Shown here: one piece after another, positions 1-10,632 of the stretch | Layout of the letters: the number at the start of each line of letters is the position of its first letter | Numbering within the stretch: the stretch's first letter is position 1 | Origin: Schizosaccharomyces osmophilus | Lineage: Eukaryota > Ascomycota > Schizosaccharomycetes > Schizosaccharomycetales > Schizosaccharomycetaceae | Assembly (NCBI RefSeq): GCF_027921745.1 | Contig: NC_079239.1 | Span: forward strand, 1,639,501-1,703,500 | DNA length: 64,000 bases | Direction: 5' to 3' | Notes under the pieces: generated by a model | What the model saw: the letters and a program-made list of their open reading frames with translations, nothing else | What the model was told of the DNA's origin: nothing | Databases searched by the model: none | Program-made: the position numbers and the translations under genes

Positions 1-1798
1 CTAGTTCCGCTGGAGCTGCTAGTATATATTTGGCAAATACGGAAAGATATTGTTTCAAAGCAGGTGGAATATCGGCGGTATCGAAATATGTAACAATACT
101 AACAAACGATGAATCTATATGATCAAATTGTACATACAGTGGAAGGTCCTCCCCGTCAGAATTAATGTACTTTTGGACATCATTTTCAAAATCTTGTCCC
201 GACCACTTTGTTTTAGCAGTCGTGGAATTGTAAAAATGTATTTGACTGGGATCAGTAATTTTGAATGAGGAAACCAAATTATAGGGAAGCTTTTGTTCAT
301 TTTTTGCCTTTGCGGAGTCAAGCTTGTGCTTTATAGCCTCTAACCCTTCTTTGCCAAGAGAATTTACTCTATCGCTCAACGTTTTATTTGTTTCTTGTTT
401 AACTCTTTCAGCCATTTCATATGACGGCAGCGCCAAGACTGAAATAGAATGGCTTTCGATAAATGTAGACCGAATAAGATTTATCCAGTCCTTTTCAGAC
501 CATTTCTTCAATTCCTCATTGTAAGATAAGCCTTCCATAAACTTTGAGATATCTGATCCGTCTCTATTGCCGTAAACATGATCAAGGGTAAGAACCTTTG
601 TAAATAGCAAGCGTGGAGTCACCTCCAGCGCGGTAAGGTATTGATTTTTTTGGGTATCTAGGTAATCATGCAGTCTTTTCATGTCGATGGTTTGGAGGTT
701 GGATAAAAGAGATAAAACCTTTTCAACCAAACCATCTATCTTTTCAACAGGGATACTGTCAAGAAATAACTGAATAGAGCAAGGATCTTTTGGAAATACG
801 TAAAAATATATAAAAGAGCAAAATGGATCTTCTATCTCAACGAAAGCCTGTTTGAGAGGAGACACGGCGGATTCGCTGAGGAAATCACAGATCGTTTGTA
901 TAGCAAAAATTTTAAATTGATCCAGTAAAGAAGGGCCGTTCCATGCAATTGAAAGTGAGCCTGTGGATTCGTCTTCCGACGAAAAGTTCACACTTTTGAC
1001 TAAAGAGTTAGGGATTTGAGTAGTACTGTCTTTTTGAGACCATGGTCGTACCCAGCCCTCAGGAGTCTTTAAATCGTTATCAATGATATCTCTAACAATT
1101 GATGAGGAAGTCTCAAGAAGGCGCTCTTCCTCAATGGAACCAGCAACCACGAGACATATATTCGAAGGAACATACATAGCCTTATGGTAATCACGAATCT
1201 GCTGAATAGATAGCTTACGAAGTTCGTCCGGGTGTCCTCCTGTCTCGTAGAAATAACCGCTGGAAGGGGGATACTGATTTGTTCGGATACAATCAAACAT
1301 AACATCAACTTCGGAAGTTTGCGAATCTTGCATCTCAGAATATACGACTCCTGATTCCTCTCCAAACTGATTTGTATGATATACTTCTGTACAAAAAGCA
1401 TCCTCGCTAAGCAGTGGGAATAACACATGATCGGCAAAAACAGGAAGTAGTCTAAGAAACCCATCTTCTTCGGCTGAAGATAGTTCATAAACTGTAGAGT
1501 CAACATCGGTATAAGCATTAATGTCACCACATGCTCTTCCAGCGAAGTTTGTTAGGATGCCATTCATAGGATATTTCTTACTACCCATGAAACATAAATG
1601 CTCTAAAGTGTGAGGACATCCAGAATTGTCATGAGCTTCCGTAGCTACGACAAAGGAGCCGTTGACTCTAGTAGTGGGAGTATTTACGCACGCGACCGTA
1701 AAGCCAGTGGCATCGTTGGTCCACTTTTTTACTTCATAGTTTAAGAGTCGCTCAGAAGCTATTTGTCGAAACTCCAATTCAGATTTCTTTGAAACCAT
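1..1798 (-). CDS. M16-family zinc metallopeptidase (5' part; runs off the left edge)
   Basis: A large zinc peptidase of the pitrilysin/insulinase (M16) family. Only the first 599 residues are present; the frame opens at the ATG at 1796-1798 and is still open at base 1. The inverted zinc motif HTLEH is seen at residues 63-67, and the third-ligand region GVVYSEM lies near residue 155, so the visible lobe looks catalytically complete. By family and gene order it matches S. pombe SPAC3H1.02c and budding yeast YOL098C, proteins of about 1000 residues, so roughly 40 percent lies outside the window. There is no obvious mitochondrial presequence. The gene is divergent from the SAP30BP-like gene. The family call is firm; the substrate is unknown. 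Confidence 0.93.
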   Translation of the reverse strand, partial: MVSKKSELEFRQIASERLLNYEVKKWTNDATGFTVACVNTPTTRVNGSFVVATEAHDNSGCPHTLEHLCFMGSKKYPMNGILTNFAGRACGDINAYTDVDSTVYELSSAEEDGFLRLLPVFADHVLFPLLSEDAFCTEVYHTNQFGEESGVVYSEMQDSQTSEVDVMFDCIRTNQYPPSSGYFYETGGHPDELRKLSIQQIRDYHKAMYVPSNICLVVAGSIEEERLLETSSSIVRDIIDNDLKTPEGWVRPWSQKDSTTQIPNSLVKSVNFSSEDESTGSLSIAWNGPSLLDQFKIFAIQTICDFLSESAVSPLKQAFVEIEDPFCSFIYFYVFPKDPCSIQLFLDSIPVEKIDGLVEKVLSLLSNLQTIDMKRLHDYLDTQKNQYLTALEVTPRLLFTKVLTLDHVYGNRDGSDISKFMEGLSYNEELKKWSEKDWINLIRSTFIESHSISVLALPSYEMAERVKQETNKTLSDRVNSLGKEGLEAIKHKLDSAKAKNEQKLPYNLVSSFKITDPSQIHFYNSTTAKTKWSGQDFENDVQKYINSDGEDLPLYVQFDHIDSSFVSIVTYFDTADIPPALKQYLSVFAKYILAAPAEL

Positions 1799-2731
1799 TT
1801 GTGCGATCTAACTAGCCCTGTTCAACGGTATGTAACGAATATTTTCCAGTTTACTAAACTGAAACGATAATAATCGTTGATAACCTGGAGGAAATACCTG
1901 CAGAAACAAGAAGACAATTCGAAGAACCCTCTATAAGGATCTATCCTACTTGTAATGTGTTTAACAAATAGGCGACTCAAAGGTGGCTCTTGGATATTTT
2001 CATAAATACTTGCAATTAAAAAAAACCAAGGGTAACGATGTTACTCTTATGATCGGTTTGTTTATTTACAACTTTAGGATAAGTTAAATTTAATTTAAAT
2101 AAAATGAATTTCTATATAGGATTTTCAGTGTTTCCTTCCCTTGTTGTAGGTGAATAAAATGCTAACCTTTTTGGTAGACTGCATTTGTTTACCAAACATA
2201 GTCATCAAATATGGGTTACTTGGAATAGAAACTTGATAATTATGGACGCTTCATATCCGACATTCTTGTCTTTCCTTGACGAGCAAAGATAGCTAAAAGG
2301 AGAGAGACATTATTCCTGTTTAAAAACTCGTTTGCTGCTACTTGATTAATGGAACATCATGTGTTAGCAAGATAGGAAGAGTAAATTATTCTGACAGACA
2401 ATTTATGAATAAAACTAGTACTTCACTCATCAATCATAACTTTGATTTTGCTTGCTCATGTAAATAGTGAGAATTGACCATTTTATTGTAGGTATTTTAA
2501 TAGAGAACTTTGAATACTTGAGCTACTTTTCCAATAAAAAAAAAAGAAAGTAAGAGTTTTAAATATGTTGTTTTTCTGATCTATTTGACACCAAAATAAA
2601 GCAATCTTGAATTTACGCCGAATTCTTCAGACTCTAGAATAAAATAACTCCACCAAGTACAACATACTATGCCTTTTGATGATCAGCAAGTGAAATAATT
2701 CTTATATATTCGTTTCTCTATATAAAGAATC
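1799..2731. other. divergent intergenic region
   Basis: A shared promoter region between two divergent genes, AT-rich, with no convincing reading frame, RNA gene or repeat. A TATATAAA-like stretch lies only about 10-15 nt before the SAP30BP-like ATG, too close to serve as its TATA box. Confidence 0.6.
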
Positions 2732-3163
2732 ATGTCACTAGTAAATTACGAATCAGACGAAGAGAAAGAAGCACAGGATTTTGAGATTGGGGAGCCTTTG
2801 TGGGTACCATCCAAAACGAATAATTGGTGTTTCCCATCGCCGCCTGAAGAAGATGCTGACAGCCTTTTAAAGAAGAAAATTAAACAGTTTTTAGAATTAA
2901 AAACAAACAATGTACACTTCCATGCTCGTCTCGTGGATAATGAGAATTTCTTAAATCCTAAGTTATTAGATACTTTGCAAGAATATGCACATATATCTGA
3001 GCCTACGGCATCCATGATGCCTTCGGCAACTTGGACTCCTCAAAGTCTTCCCATTAAAGCTTATGCGAAATATTTACGAGAGGCACAAGAGGATTTGATC
3101 AGAAAACGAGAGCAAAATCAGAGAAATCGAACAGAAATTGCCTTTCAAAAGTCTTCAGCGTAA
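2732..3163 (+). CDS. SAP30BP/HCNGP-like protein (splicing-associated)
   Basis: A single-exon gene for a 143-residue protein. It opens with SLVNYESDEE, typical of the SAP30BP (HCNGP) family. The family core follows at about residues 30-115, with conserved Pro/Cys near CFPSPP, an amphipathic helix, an FLNP-like turn and a TW..QS motif, then a basic charged tail. Human SAP30BP is about twice as long; the fungal form keeps the core. In animals the family works with RBM17 in splicing of short introns, so a splicing role is likely here; that is inference. By gene order it is the counterpart of S. pombe SPAC3H1.03 (mug151, from memory). It converges on mdm31. Confidence 0.85.
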   Translation: MSLVNYESDEEKEAQDFEIGEPLWVPSKTNNWCFPSPPEEDADSLLKKKIKQFLELKTNNVHFHARLVDNENFLNPKLLDTLQEYAHISEPTASMMPSATWTPQSLPIKAYAKYLREAQEDLIRKREQNQRNRTEIAFQKSSA

Positions 3164-3558
3164 AAATAACACAATGTGTGGATTAATGGGATTCTTTTGT
3201 TCCATGGTTGATGAGTGTCTTTCTTTTCAATTAGTCAAACTACTAATCTTATTTTCTGCGTTACAGGACTCAACGGATACTGGTATATCCGTTTCTGTCA
3301 TTCTATTCTGTTTATATATGTCCGATTAGGACGCTGGACGAGCGATGTTTGTGAATCCTTTAAAACCTAACCAGAGCCAAGGTCATCATGAATATGATTA
3401 ATAAATAGTATTGATCAAAAAACTAGAAAACATAATTATTATTTTATACACAGAGAAACCCAAGAAAATTCTTCTTTCCTCTAAAACGTCCTTCTTGAGG
3501 TATCTGTAATGCAGTGTTTTTCATCATAAAATGCCCCCATGTCCGTAATGTCATATTG
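3164..3558. other. convergent 3' intergenic region
   Basis: The 3' ends of the SAP30BP-like gene and of mdm31 meet here. I see UTR-like AT-rich sequence and no supported feature. The last mdm31 exon begins at 3559. Confidence 0.55.
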
Positions 3559-5505
3559 TTAACTGGCGTGTGATACTGGCGCTGGAGTAGGAGCTAATTC
3601 CTGCAAAGATAATAGAATGAGATGTAAGATACGTTGTAAACTCCAATACCCAACTTTTCGAATTCTTTTCCTTCGAAGCTCCTGATTTAACACGTCTTCT
3701 GCAAATGAATCATATACCTTGGCAAATGTTAGTATAACATACTTTATCCGCCAACACCGACCTACAATGTCCTATGGACTTCTTGGAAATAGTTTTCTCT
3801 TTACAGATCCAAATAGGGTCATACTTACCTGCGAAGATATTTCTTGCAGTACACCACTATCATAAAAGGTCCAGCTTCCATCGAAATCTGACAACGGTTT
3901 TGATAAATGACACATTATAGGAATAAAGGTACGGGTTGAATTAATGTAAGCAACGATCGGTCGAAGTAAAGCATTATTCACGTAGCCCATTTGATTGGTA
4001 AAAATAGGTATAGCCGCTTTTGGATTATGCAATTGAACATCCACATCAAAATATACATCAGGAACTGGATATTCTTTCTTTTCTGTTAACTTAGCATTCA
4101 ATAAGACCTGATCAATGTAACGCTTCAACGAACTTTGAGCAGGTTCTGAAGGACAAGAAATGTTTACTGAAAAGTCAACTGCTCCATCATTAATCCATCC
4201 GAAGGCACCTGAAACCCCTCGATTCAAATGATCAATAGCAAGATTATCAATTCTAAGCCTTCCATGTCGCATGTCTGGCGATTGTTCATATGGCTTCATA
4301 TAAGGTGAATCTGGCTTGAGCTGCAATCTGTGTATCGTAAACATGCTGTTGTCAAAACTTCCTGTCAAGTTTGTAGCATTCATTACATCAAAAAATAGCC
4401 ATTGCTTCCTGAGCTTGGGAAGTTCACAGAAAAAGACGCTGACAGGGAAATGTCTAAAATTATCAGGCTGCAATAGCGTAACCCGTAAATCTTCCAGCTT
4501 GAAGCGTTCAATTTCGAAATCTCCCCAATTATGTTGTCTTCGGTATGATCTAGGATCTATCGAAAGATCCGATTGAACAAATCGTCGATCAACAACACCG
4601 CGAACTCCGCTTATGACAAGCTCTTTAACAATTCCCTTTCCATTCAAAAACCTGGCAAAGCTAAAAGAAACATCAGCCTTGTCTATCGACAAGTCAAATT
4701 GGGTATAGTTTCCTTGCTTCAGTACTTGAATGTCTTCAGAGACCGAGGGTGCTGCATCGTAATCGTAACTCTGTCGCAAGGCCATATATTCTTCTTCATA
4801 ATCTGGCTTGTCTGATGCATTTTCTAAATTTGTGGATAAAACTTCTGGCCGCCTTCGAACTTGAATTTTGTTAAATGTAATTAGACCTTTTCTCCAATTG
4901 GGAACAATCGCGCTTTCAAAGACAACTTCGAAACCAGTATTTTTTGTCATTAATTGTCCAATCCATTTCCCAAAATACCCTTGAGCCGACACTGAATTAA
5001 GTGTGTACAATAATATAGAAAAGAAAGTAGTCGTTCCAAGGATAATCCAAACAAGATGGCTGACGAGCCACCAGCTGAAGAAAGCTGTAGCATTATCAAG
5101 CGTCAAAAATTTGTTTTGCCTAAATAGAACATTCTTTATCCTGGAAAAAAATCGTGAAAGCAAGGGTTTCCTTGGTGGTTGCAATGAGGTAGAAGGTAAT
5201 GCGGGAGGAGGTATACGCGGTTTTGAAGGGGTTTCTGTTGAATACAATCGAAAGAATCCTTGTAATTTTAGAAATTGCTTCTGCAATCGTATCGCACGGA
5301 GGATTTGGACTGTAGGAAGGCGCCTTTGGCCCTTCCTTTCATGTCGAACTAAAGGTATTCCATTTAACGTAGACAATTGCCGACATTTTTTGCTGGCTCC
5401 TATTCCATAGAGAGTTAATGAAGAGTTATATACAGGTACTAGTCGAAGTCCGGGAGATTGCACGAGTCTCGCAGATGACCTTACAAGACTAGATATAAGC
5501 ATCAA
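3559..5505 (-). CDS. mdm31: Mdm31-type mitochondrial inner-membrane protein
   Basis: Mdm31/Mdm32-family protein of the mitochondrial inner membrane, needed in yeast for mitochondrial shape, mtDNA nucleoid stability and lipid homeostasis. Exon 1 is 3829-5505. A GTAAGT donor, a TACTAAC branch point and the first AG after it (an AAG acceptor) give intron 3718-3828. Exon 2, 3559-3717, adds 52 residues including the helix YWSLQRIL. The product is 611 residues. The N-terminus is Arg/Ser-rich and presequence-like, and a hydrophobic segment lies at about residues 140-170. Reading on through the intron gives a 577-residue form with a different 18-residue tail; the spliced tail looks more like the family. 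The gene is divergent from ste24. Confidence 0.9.
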
Positions 5506-6101
5506 CTAGGATTTGTCAGATATATAATTAGCTATCTGGATATGTTTCGATCATAAGAAGACTGTTTTCCCTGGTTATTAGCAGAAAAACTCGAAAATGG
5601 AGTGAAAGTGATGACTTGGAGCAAAGCGAATACGGAGTGGTAAAGATTGTACAGTCAAAGAATTGTACTTTGATACTAGGAATTCAACGTCAAAGGGATG
5701 AAGATTAAATTTTTCGTTTTTCTAGCTTTAAATAATGCTCGAGGGAAATGATACTTTGTGACAACAAAACTTATCGTAAATTTCAATAAGGAATTTGGCA
5801 AGTTTATATCTCTGAAAATAACTTTTTTATTATATTTACAATTTTGTTCTAATGAATTAATTATGGAGACAGTTTTTTATGGAAACTACAGATTGGACGT
5901 GTCGAAGAAGTAGAATTCCAAAATGCAAATGCTTTTAAAAAAAGAAATAAGAAAATTATGAAACTATAAACGATTATAGCTAGAAAAGTTAGAACATTGA
6001 AATTGGGTTATGACCTAAAAACCCTGTAGCGAACTCGTACTTTAACCAACAACCACGCTTTGCTAGCATCAAAATATTTCTCCATTTCTAATACAGAAAG
6101 A
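5506..6101. other. divergent promoter region mdm31/ste24
   Basis: An AT-rich divergent promoter region. No RNA gene, repeat or clear named regulatory site is seen. Confidence 0.5.
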
Positions 6102-7607
6102 ATGGGGATTGTTCAGGTATGTTTTCGACGACCGAAAGTGGAAAAAGCAATTTATTTCTAGCTATTCGCTTCATTTGCTGAAGTAAAATGAATTATAAAA
6201 TAGAGTACCATACCAAATGTGAAAATGATGAAGCAGCTTCACTTTTGAATATAAATCCTTTGTTCTTGTCCTAACAGATTTGTATAGCAAATAATGCATA
6301 TCCTGGACTTTCCAGGATTTCCTTGGAAAACAGTGATTGCCGGTTTTTCGATTGGTAAATACGTGTGGGATCTATATTTGCAACGTAGACAGGCTCCTTA
6401 CTTGTTGAAAGATAATCCACCCTCAGTTTTGGCAGAACATGTTGACGAAAAGAAATATCAGAAAGCTTTAGCTTACGCTAGAGATAAAACGTTTTTGAGC
6501 ACAATTACTTCTACTTTTGCCTTGGTAATTGACCTTCTCTTAATTAAATTTAACGGTCTTTCTTACTTGTGGAGTCTCACAAAGTTTCCTTGGATGGATC
6601 ACTTGGCAGCCTCTGCTTCCAAATTTAGTTTGTCCGTCGCTATTTCCCACTCCTGTGTATTTTTATTTGCTGTCACTGTCTTCTCTAGTCTCATCCAACT
6701 CCCTTTTTCTCTGTACTCTACCTTTGGAATTGAAGAAAAATACGGCTTTAACAAGTCCACCTTGAAAATTTTCTTTATGGACCTCTTTAAAGAGCTCACT
6801 ATCGGCGGTGCTTTAATGAGTTTTCTGGTTTCCATGTTTGTGAAGATTACCATGAAGTTTGGTGATAACTTTGTTCTCTATGCTTGGGGTGCCTACATTC
6901 TCTTTGGTTTGGTTTTGCAATCCATTGCACCTTCTCTTATCATGCCTCTTTTCTACAAGTTTACTCCTTTGGAACAGGGCTCTTTACGTTCAAAAATTGA
7001 AGATCTTGCTGTCTCTATTAAATTTCCCTTGAAAAACCTTTATGTAATTGACGCCAGTCGCCGTTCAGCTCACTCCAACGCATTTTTCTACGGTCTTCCC
7101 TGGAATAAGGGTATTGTGTTGTTTGACACCTTGGTAAAGAATCACACTGAAGAGGAATTGCTTGCCATTTTGGGACACGAACTTGGCCACTGGTACTTGT
7201 CGCACAACATGATTCACACTTTAGTAGATTACAGCATGAGTCTTGCACAGCTCTTCATGTTTGCAGCATTTTTGCGTAACAACAGTCTTTACGAAGCATT
7301 CGACTTTACAAAGGAGAAGCCCGTAATTATTGGCCTTTTATTGTTTTCCGACGCCCTTGGTCCCATGTCTTCCCTTTTGACATATGGTTCTAATAAAATT
7401 TCCCGCTTTTGTGAATATCAAGCCGATGCTTTTGCCAAGAAGCTTGGTCTTGCTAAAGATTTGGGAGACGGATTGATTCGTATCCACAACGATAACCTTT
7501 CGCCTTTGGAGTACGATCCTCTTTATACTTCTTATCATCACAGCCATCCCATTTTGACAGATCGATTGGCTGCTATTAACTATATGGACCTGAAAAAGAA
7601 CGAATGA
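6102..7607 (+). CDS. ste24: CAAX prenyl protease Ste24
   Basis: Integral ER/inner-nuclear-membrane zinc protease that cleaves prenylated CAAX proteins such as a-type mating pheromone and unclogs translocons. The main exon, 6288-7607, contains an ATG at 6294 giving 437 residues. I prefer a 15-nt first exon (6102-6116, MGIVQ) joined across intron 6117-6287, which has a GTATGT donor, a CTAAC branch and a TATAG acceptor; this adds seven residues in frame (444 in all). The zinc motif HELGH is at residues 302-306 of the longer form (295-299 of the shorter). A second Glu-containing site, FCEYQADAFA, and many membrane spans follow. It ends KKNE, which fits a KKXX ER-retrieval signal. The family call is certain; the start is less so. 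Confidence 0.95.
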
Positions 7608-8259
7608 ACATGAAATAGTTTCTACTTGCTTCCCTGGGTGAAACGAATAGTTATGATTTCCGATGTAGTAGATTTTTTAATCCATCCAATGTTTCAACCC
7701 CTTTGTTTGTATCATTTTCATCAAAGAGAAAAGTTGAAAAAGAAAAGAAGAAAACAAAACTTTAGAAACCTGTCAATTCGAACCATTTCCATCGCTACTT
7801 GCATACTGGTACAGTAGCTATTTTTGTTTCTTATTGAAGTATATATGTCGTCATTTGTAAACAAACTCGTCCAGCCAATTAATACCGAAAAACTATCAGA
7901 TTATCCATAACCTTTTTTAATTGGACTTAAGGAACCCAGAAAGGTCCATTACTAGTACATGATTGGCTTTTAAGCGAAGCTCTAAACCAAAACCAAAGCA
8001 CAAGTCATTTGTCATTTCCATCAGATAAAATTTAAAAGCTCCGCAAAACCCCGAAATATAAGTGCGAAAAAGAATAAAATTGAATAAGCGGATGAAAATT
8101 ACCAATAGAAAAAACAGTCTTAAACTTTTATAATAGGCATTGTATTGTTCTACCTTCTCGAAACTAGGATACCTTTTTACATCGTTGCTCACCATCCACC
8201 AGCCATAGAAGAAGTCGTCTCATACATAACAAAGAAAACAAGAAGCAAACCATTGAAAT
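7608..8259. other. ste24 3' / arginase 5' intergenic region
   Basis: The 3' UTR of ste24 followed by the arginase promoter. Short open frames occur on both strands, but none has family likeness or splice support. Confidence 0.5.
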
Positions 8260-9231
8260 ATGGAAGAGAATTACCCAATGCAACCTCATCGTCCCTCCAT
8301 GCTTAACAAATTTGTTCAAACCAACCAGGTTTCTATTATTAACTTGCCCTTCTCTGGTGGTCAGCCCAAGAAAGGTACAGAGGACGCTCCTGAATTGATT
8401 GAACAGGCCGGTGTTCAAAATGATTTGGAAAACTTGGGTTACTCTGTTCGTTACATTCAAAACCCTTCCTTCAAGACCCCTCCCCAGATCGAGGGTCCTA
8501 GCAAGGACACCATCAAGAACCCTCAGTACGTTAGCGATGTATGCCGCCAGGTGCGCGACACTGTCAAAAGCGAATTGAGCCAAGAACGTCTTGTCGTCAA
8601 CGTTGGTGGTGATCACTCTTTGGGCATGGGTACTATTGAGGGTGTTCAATCTGTCTACGACGATGCCTCTGTTCTTTGGATTGACGCTCACGCTGACATC
8701 AACACCCCAGAATCTTCTCCCTCCAAGAATCTTCACGGCTGCCCTTTAGCCTTCTCTCTTGGCTATGCCGATCCTGTTCCTCCCGAGTTTGCTTGGACCA
8801 AGCGCGTCATCGACGAAAAGCGTCTTGCTTTTATTGGTCTCCGTGATTTGGATCCTCAAGAACGTGCCTTCCTTCGTGAACATAACATTGCTGCTTTTAC
8901 CATGCACCACGTCGACAAGTACGGGATTTCTAAGGTCGTTGAAATGGCTTTGGAGCATATTAATCCCGGCAACCGTCACCCTGTTCACTTGTCTTTTGAC
9001 GTTGATTCTTGCGACCCAGCGGTTGCTCCTTCCACCGGTACGCGTGTCCCAGGTGGTTTGACTTTCCGTGAAGCCATGTATATTTGCGAGGCCACTGCTG
9101 AAACTAGCACATTGGTTGCCATCGATGTTATGGAGGTCAACCCTCGCTTGGGCAATGAGGAAGACACCAAAGCCACCGTCAATTTGGCTCGATCCATCAT
9201 CCGTACAAGCTTGGGTCAAACTTTGCTTTAG
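8260..9231 (+). CDS. aru1: arginase
   Basis: Arginase, which hydrolyses L-arginine to ornithine and urea and so allows arginine to serve as a nitrogen source. The 323-residue single-exon protein has the usual family length. The binuclear manganese site is complete: GGDHS (H119), DAHAD (D142, H144, D146) and SFDVDS (D247, D249). The substrate loop (SPSKNLHG) follows. Codon use is strongly biased to favoured C- and T-ending codons, suggesting high expression; this also creates long antisense open frames that I do not accept as genes. S. pombe has two arginases; gene order next to ste24 points to aru1 (SPAC3H1.07). Confidence 0.96.
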   Translation: MEENYPMQPHRPSMLNKFVQTNQVSIINLPFSGGQPKKGTEDAPELIEQAGVQNDLENLGYSVRYIQNPSFKTPPQIEGPSKDTIKNPQYVSDVCRQVRDTVKSELSQERLVVNVGGDHSLGMGTIEGVQSVYDDASVLWIDAHADINTPESSPSKNLHGCPLAFSLGYADPVPPEFAWTKRVIDEKRLAFIGLRDLDPQERAFLREHNIAAFTMHHVDKYGISKVVEMALEHINPGNRHPVHLSFDVDSCDPAVAPSTGTRVPGGLTFREAMYICEATAETSTLVAIDVMEVNPRLGNEEDTKATVNLARSIIRTSLGQTLL

Positions 9232-9394
9232 GTTTGGAAACATTTAATGGCCATTGTGGTTATTAAAAGATATATTAATTAATGAATTATTTTTATGCTA
9301 GCTAGAAAGTTAGGCTTTTGGAGGTTCGTTTGGTTTCATTAGAAATTAGAATACATCAATAAATCTCGTCAGTGCTAATCAAGGAGTGCTTTAA

Positions 9395-10083
9395 CTAAAA
9401 GTAAAACAAAATTAATAGTAATATCGATGAAAGAATTCCCAGAAATCCCATAAACCACTGGTTCGTTTGAATTTTCATGCTCTTAATCTCATCAGCTAAT
9501 AGATCTACCTCCTTGATGATTTTTTGCTCCGTTTCATGAACAGAGCTATTCTTTTGAAGTCCTGCATCTTTCATCCGTCCTTTTTCCAAGTTGAGTGTTA
9601 ATCGTACTTCTGCGAGCGATGACTTAACATCGTCTCGGACGGACGATTTTATTTTTTCAGCTTCCCCTACGAGTGATTGCGAGTCTTGTCTAATTTTGTC
9701 AAACTCTTGCTCTTCAATCGTCTCTAGATAGTTTCGGATTTGGATAAACGTCTTTTTCTGTTGGAACGACACAGAATCTTGCTTCGCCTTGAATCCTATG
9801 TTTTTCTCCAACTCAGTTAGTCTAATACAACTAGTTAGTCAATTAATTCTTTCTAAATAACATACGCTTCTGCAGTAATTCCTTGCATTAGATTTGTGAA
9901 CGCTCTCGCCTTGTCTGGCGTATATCCAGCTTGCACCAATCGAGCTGTGGATTCCCGTATAACGGCTTGACTTGGCTCGTAAGAAGCTACAAGTCTTCTA
10001 AAAGATGGTATGCTGGGTCTAAATGCATTAGGGTTAACTGCACCGAACCCACGAAATACTTCCTTTCTTAGTATCCTTGACAT
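9395..10083 (-). CDS. MCUR1/FMP32-like mitochondrial coiled-coil protein (DUF1640)
   Basis: A DUF1640-family protein, related to human MCUR1/CCDC90B and budding yeast Fmp32: coiled-coil proteins anchored in the mitochondrial inner membrane and linked to respiratory-complex assembly and, in animals, calcium-uniporter regulation. Exon 1 is 9866-10083 and exon 2 is 9395-9821. The 44-nt intron has a GTATGT donor, a CTAAC branch and a TTAG acceptor. The product is 214 residues: a presequence-like N-terminus, the conserved LVQAGYTPDKARAF block, a long charged coiled coil, and a C-terminal membrane segment after NQWFMG. It corresponds to S. pombe SPAC3H1.08c. The precise biochemical role in fungi is unsettled. 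Confidence 0.9.
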
Positions 10084-10225
10084 GACTTAGACGCCCGAGA
10101 TCTAGACCGAAACGATGCTTTATCTTCAATTCAATTTTTCTTTTAAAATAAATTAGTTTTCATTAAGCATGCTTGGAATTTGAACACAAGTTTGCCAAAA
10201 AGTCAGTTAGTCTGTTGTAAACAGA

Positions 10226-10479
10226 ATGGAATGGTATAGGGAGAAAAGTCAACACCATACTCTCCGTGCCTTGAAGACTATGAAACACATGTTCGGTAAT
10301 GATTGATTATTTGAATAAAACTTTCTTCTTTTTCTTTTTGTCTATGCTGTCCTTTCGTTTTGAGTACTAACGGAAAGTTCAGACACACTTCCTAAACATT
10401 CTGAGAAGTTACGCAGGACTCACTTTTCATGAACAGAGTAAGTTTCATTAATTAAAATAATTAAATAGGATGCTTATAA
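10226..10479 (+). CDS. possible small spliced gene (hypothetical)
   Basis: A short candidate. An ATG at 10226 opens a 70-nt exon (10226-10295, starting MEWYREKSQ) followed by a GTAATG donor, then a perfect TACTAAC at 10365-10371 and two possible acceptors. Using the CAG ending at 10382 gives a 39-residue product ending at 10432. Using the AAG ending at 10377, plus a second GTAAGT...ATAG intron (10438-10468), gives 46 residues ending at 10479. Both keep the frame, and the second gives a more protein-like middle (THFLNILRSY). It lies on the opposite strand between two minus-strand genes. I recognise no family, and it may be chance or a non-coding transcript. Confidence 0.3.
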
Positions 10480-10632
10480 CCAAGATAAATTGTTGTCAGT
10501 ATCATCTGGCTGAGAGCAAAAAATCAAAGACCTAATCTAAAGGAAAAAACAATAAAGAATCTTAAATAACTCGGCGAAGTTCAATCTATCTTTAAGTTCA
10601 TAATATAATAAACAAGTGAACTTCTTCATAAA

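Noticed and set aside
8164-8736. 190-codon frame antisense to the arginase, and 7917-8195 beside it
   Set aside because: By-product of arginase codon use; the neighbouring frame lies in its 5' UTR with no homology or splice support.
9041-9048. ACGCGT inside the arginase coding sequence
   Set aside because: Explained by codons; not in a promoter.
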